From: an uncultured Planctomycetales bacterium
GTDB taxonomy: Bacteria > Planctomycetota > Planctomycetia > Pirellulales > S012-138
Assembly: GCA_937982665.1 (NCBI GenBank)
Contig: CALJLD010000244.1
Span: forward strand, 4,438-68,437
Direction of reading: 5' to 3'
Length of the DNA stretch: 64,000 nucleotides
A model generated the notes under the pieces. The model was given only the letters and a program-made list of their open reading frames with translations, was not told the origin of the DNA and did not search any database. A program made the position numbers and the translations under genes. Below are positions 62,486 to 64,000 of this stretch, one piece after another. Position 1 is the first letter of the stretch. Every line of letters begins with the position of its first letter.

Positions 62486-62739
62486 CGCTTTTCACTGCTC
62501 CAATTCACGCATTCCGGCTTCTTGACGGACACGTATGGGCAACTGTAGCTCGCAATTTGTGCGTGGTTGAACAGGATTTGTTGATGAATGCGACGCAAAG
62601 CATTGGCTCGTCGCGACTTGCGCACTTGCGCAGGGCGGCTTTTCCTTCGCAGCGATTGATGTTGCCCGCAAATTGCCACCTTCGCTACGATTCTGCGGAT
62701 TCTGACGGCCAACTGCGTCCTTTTGAGCGACTTCCCGCT

Positions 62740-63615
62740 ATGTCCGTGCAACCCAACATCCTCCCAATCCGCAGCGAGCCGGATCCCCGACCTGCAACGC
62801 AAGAGTTGGCGAATCTGGACCCCGGGCAGAAGATCGACCTGCTGCGGCAATTGGCCGGGGAAAGCGTCTGTCGTCGGTTGGGCATTTACCAATTGCCTGC
62901 GGACTTCGTACTCTCCGTCGTGATCCCGGTCTACAACGAGATCAAGACGCTGGAGAAGGTGATTACAAGTGTCCGGGGTTGTGGAGTGCCAACGGAGATT
63001 GTGATCGTCGATGATGGCAGCACTGACGGCACCAGGGACTTGCTCGATTCCTGGCGTGGCGATAACGACCTGCAGATCATCTTTCACGAGCGAAATCAGG
63101 GAAAAGGCGCAGCCCTGCGGACGGGATTTCAGGCTGCGACCGGCTCCGCAATCATCATCCAGGATGCCGACCTGGAGTACGATCCGGCGGAATTCAGTTA
63201 TTTGATCCAGCCGATCGTCGAAGGCGAAGCAGATGTGGTGTACGGCAGTCGTTTCTCAGGCAATAACCGCCAGGTGTTTCGCTTCTGGCACGCCCAGGGA
63301 AATCGATTCCTCACGGTGCTTTCCAACTGGTTTACCAACCTCAGCCTGACGGATATGGAGACTTGCTATAAAGTCTTTCGTCGCGAGGTTTTGCAGACAA
63401 TCGCTCCATCGCTGCGGGAAAAGCGGTTTGGCATTGAGCCGGAATTGACGGCCAAAGTCGCCAAACTCCCAGGAGTTCGCATCTATGAGCGACCGATCAG
63501 TTACCGAGGTCGCTCCTATGCCGAGGGCAAGAAGATTGGCTGGCGCGATGGATTCCGTGCGATTTGGTGCATCTGGCGCTACCGCAAAGGGATCAAGCGC
63601 AAAGCGGCTGCATGA
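62740..63615 (+). CDS. Family 2 glycosyltransferase
   Basis: 291 residues. GT-A fold: VVIPVYNEIKTLEKVI, IVIVDDGSTDGT (nucleotide binding), ERNQGKGAALRTGF, QDADLEYDP (DxD-like metal site), then VVYGSRF, TDMETCYKVFRRE and RPISYRGRSYAEGKKI. Resembles dolichol-phosphate or undecaprenyl-phosphate mannosyl/glucosyl transferases, but has no C-terminal membrane domain. I chose the ATG at 62740; the upstream frame back to 62443 is not typical and overlaps the divergent gene. Confidence 0.88.
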   Translation: MSVQPNILPIRSEPDPRPATQELANLDPGQKIDLLRQLAGESVCRRLGIYQLPADFVLSVVIPVYNEIKTLEKVITSVRGCGVPTEIVIVDDGSTDGTRDLLDSWRGDNDLQIIFHERNQGKGAALRTGFQAATGSAIIIQDADLEYDPAEFSYLIQPIVEGEADVVYGSRFSGNNRQVFRFWHAQGNRFLTVLSNWFTNLSLTDMETCYKVFRREVLQTIAPSLREKRFGIEPELTAKVAKLPGVRIYERPISYRGRSYAEGKKIGWRDGFRAIWCIWRYRKGIKRKAAA

Positions 63616-63845
63616 GTGTAAAGGTCAAGTGTAAAGAAACCTGTACACCGACAGCATGCTCTCAAGCAGCAACAGCAGCTTTGGCTGTAAGACTGAGCAA
63701 CGGTTTTCACCAGTTTGTTAGTGAATGTTTGGCGCGGTTTGCGCAAAATTAACGTTTGGCGCGGTTTTCGCTGCGTTTGTCGTGCGCGTAATCTGGGACG
63801 CGTGGCAGTACTGTTGCTTTTTCTTTACCTATGGAGATGAACAGC

Positions 63846-64000
63846 ATGAAGTCGTTTTGGAAGGGTGAAGAAGGTTTTGCCTTCTCGACCGAAATGATCG
63901 TCGTTTTGACGATCGTGATTTGCGGCACCATCGCCGCTTGGACCAGCCTTCGTGAAGCTGTTGTCACGGAAATGGCTGATGTTGGTGCGGCGATCGCTTC
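63846..64000 (+). CDS. Flp-type pilin-like protein, 3' part outside window
   Basis: The frame begins MKSFWKGEEGFAFSTEMIVVLTIVICG and continues past the window edge. Short basic leader, Gly-Phe, then a hydrophobic helix with Glu at position 5 of the mature part: a class IVb prepilin pattern. GGAG precedes the ATG by about 11 bases. Its closeness to the pilin-CBS gene 1.4 kb upstream is suggestive. Confidence 0.65.
   Translation, partial: MKSFWKGEEGFAFSTEMIVVLTIVICGTIAAWTSLREAVVTEMADVGAAIA

Overview
The window looks like the chromosome of a planctomycete, most likely of the Pirellulales type. The signs are a DUF1080-ThuA fusion protein, a secreted sulfatase, a PPi-dependent phosphofructokinase, a giant Ser/Thr kinase with a DWG motif and a TPR tail, DUF11 envelope proteins, FG-GAP proteins, and a release-factor-like protein with a basic tail. 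This placement rests on gene content only; no database was searched. GC content looks mid-50s by eye. Most genes are well spaced, with few long operons.

Layout. 1-11 kb: end of a secreted protein gene, an ECF sigma/anti-sigma pair, an SRPBCC protein, carA, DUF1080-ThuA, aroB, pfp and a sodium:solute symporter. 11-16.5 kb: the kinase and an AlkD-like repair protein. 16.5-23 kb: small hypotheticals, GNAT, FloA flotillin, a Tat substrate, a lipoprotein and csrA. 23-31 kb: YqgE, ABC-F, sulfatase, membrane protein, PLP decarboxylase, RF-like protein and VOC protein. 31-32 kb: three tRNAs (Lys-CTT, Leu-CAA, Arg-CCT). 32-41 kb: an FG-GAP protein, a three-gene envelope cluster (DUF11 protein plus two paralogous secreted proteins), a His-rich exported protein and hemB.

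41.2-53 kb is an integrated mobile element of about 11.7 kb. It sits in the 3' end of a tRNA-Lys(TTT) gene and is bounded by a perfect 44-bp direct repeat (41272-41315 and 52938-52981). It carries small DNA-binding proteins, a DnaB-N/RepA-like ATPase joined to an array of GGGAC repeats, a coiled-coil protein overlapping a HELAH metallopeptidase-like protein, a compact three-gene cassette led by a TIGR04255-type protein, a minus-strand membrane-protein set, several orphans, and a tyrosine integrase beside the right repeat.

Just outside the right repeat (53.0-56.0 kb) are two divergent membrane proteins. One fuses a SLOG-like nucleotide-sensing domain to SLATT-like membrane helices; the other is SLATT-like alone. 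They resemble predicted nucleotide-triggered conflict systems. From 56.5 kb the content returns to ordinary genes: a MerR regulator, an SMP-30 lactonase, mdh, an alpha/beta hydrolase with an atypical nucleophile elbow, a protein joining a Flp-pilin-like N-terminus to two CBS domains, a GT2 glycosyltransferase, and a Flp-pilin-like gene cut by the window edge.

The best candidates for undescribed biology are the TIGR04255 cassette at 47343-48951, the SLOG/SLATT pair at 53053-55974, and the pilin-CBS fusion at 61508-62485.
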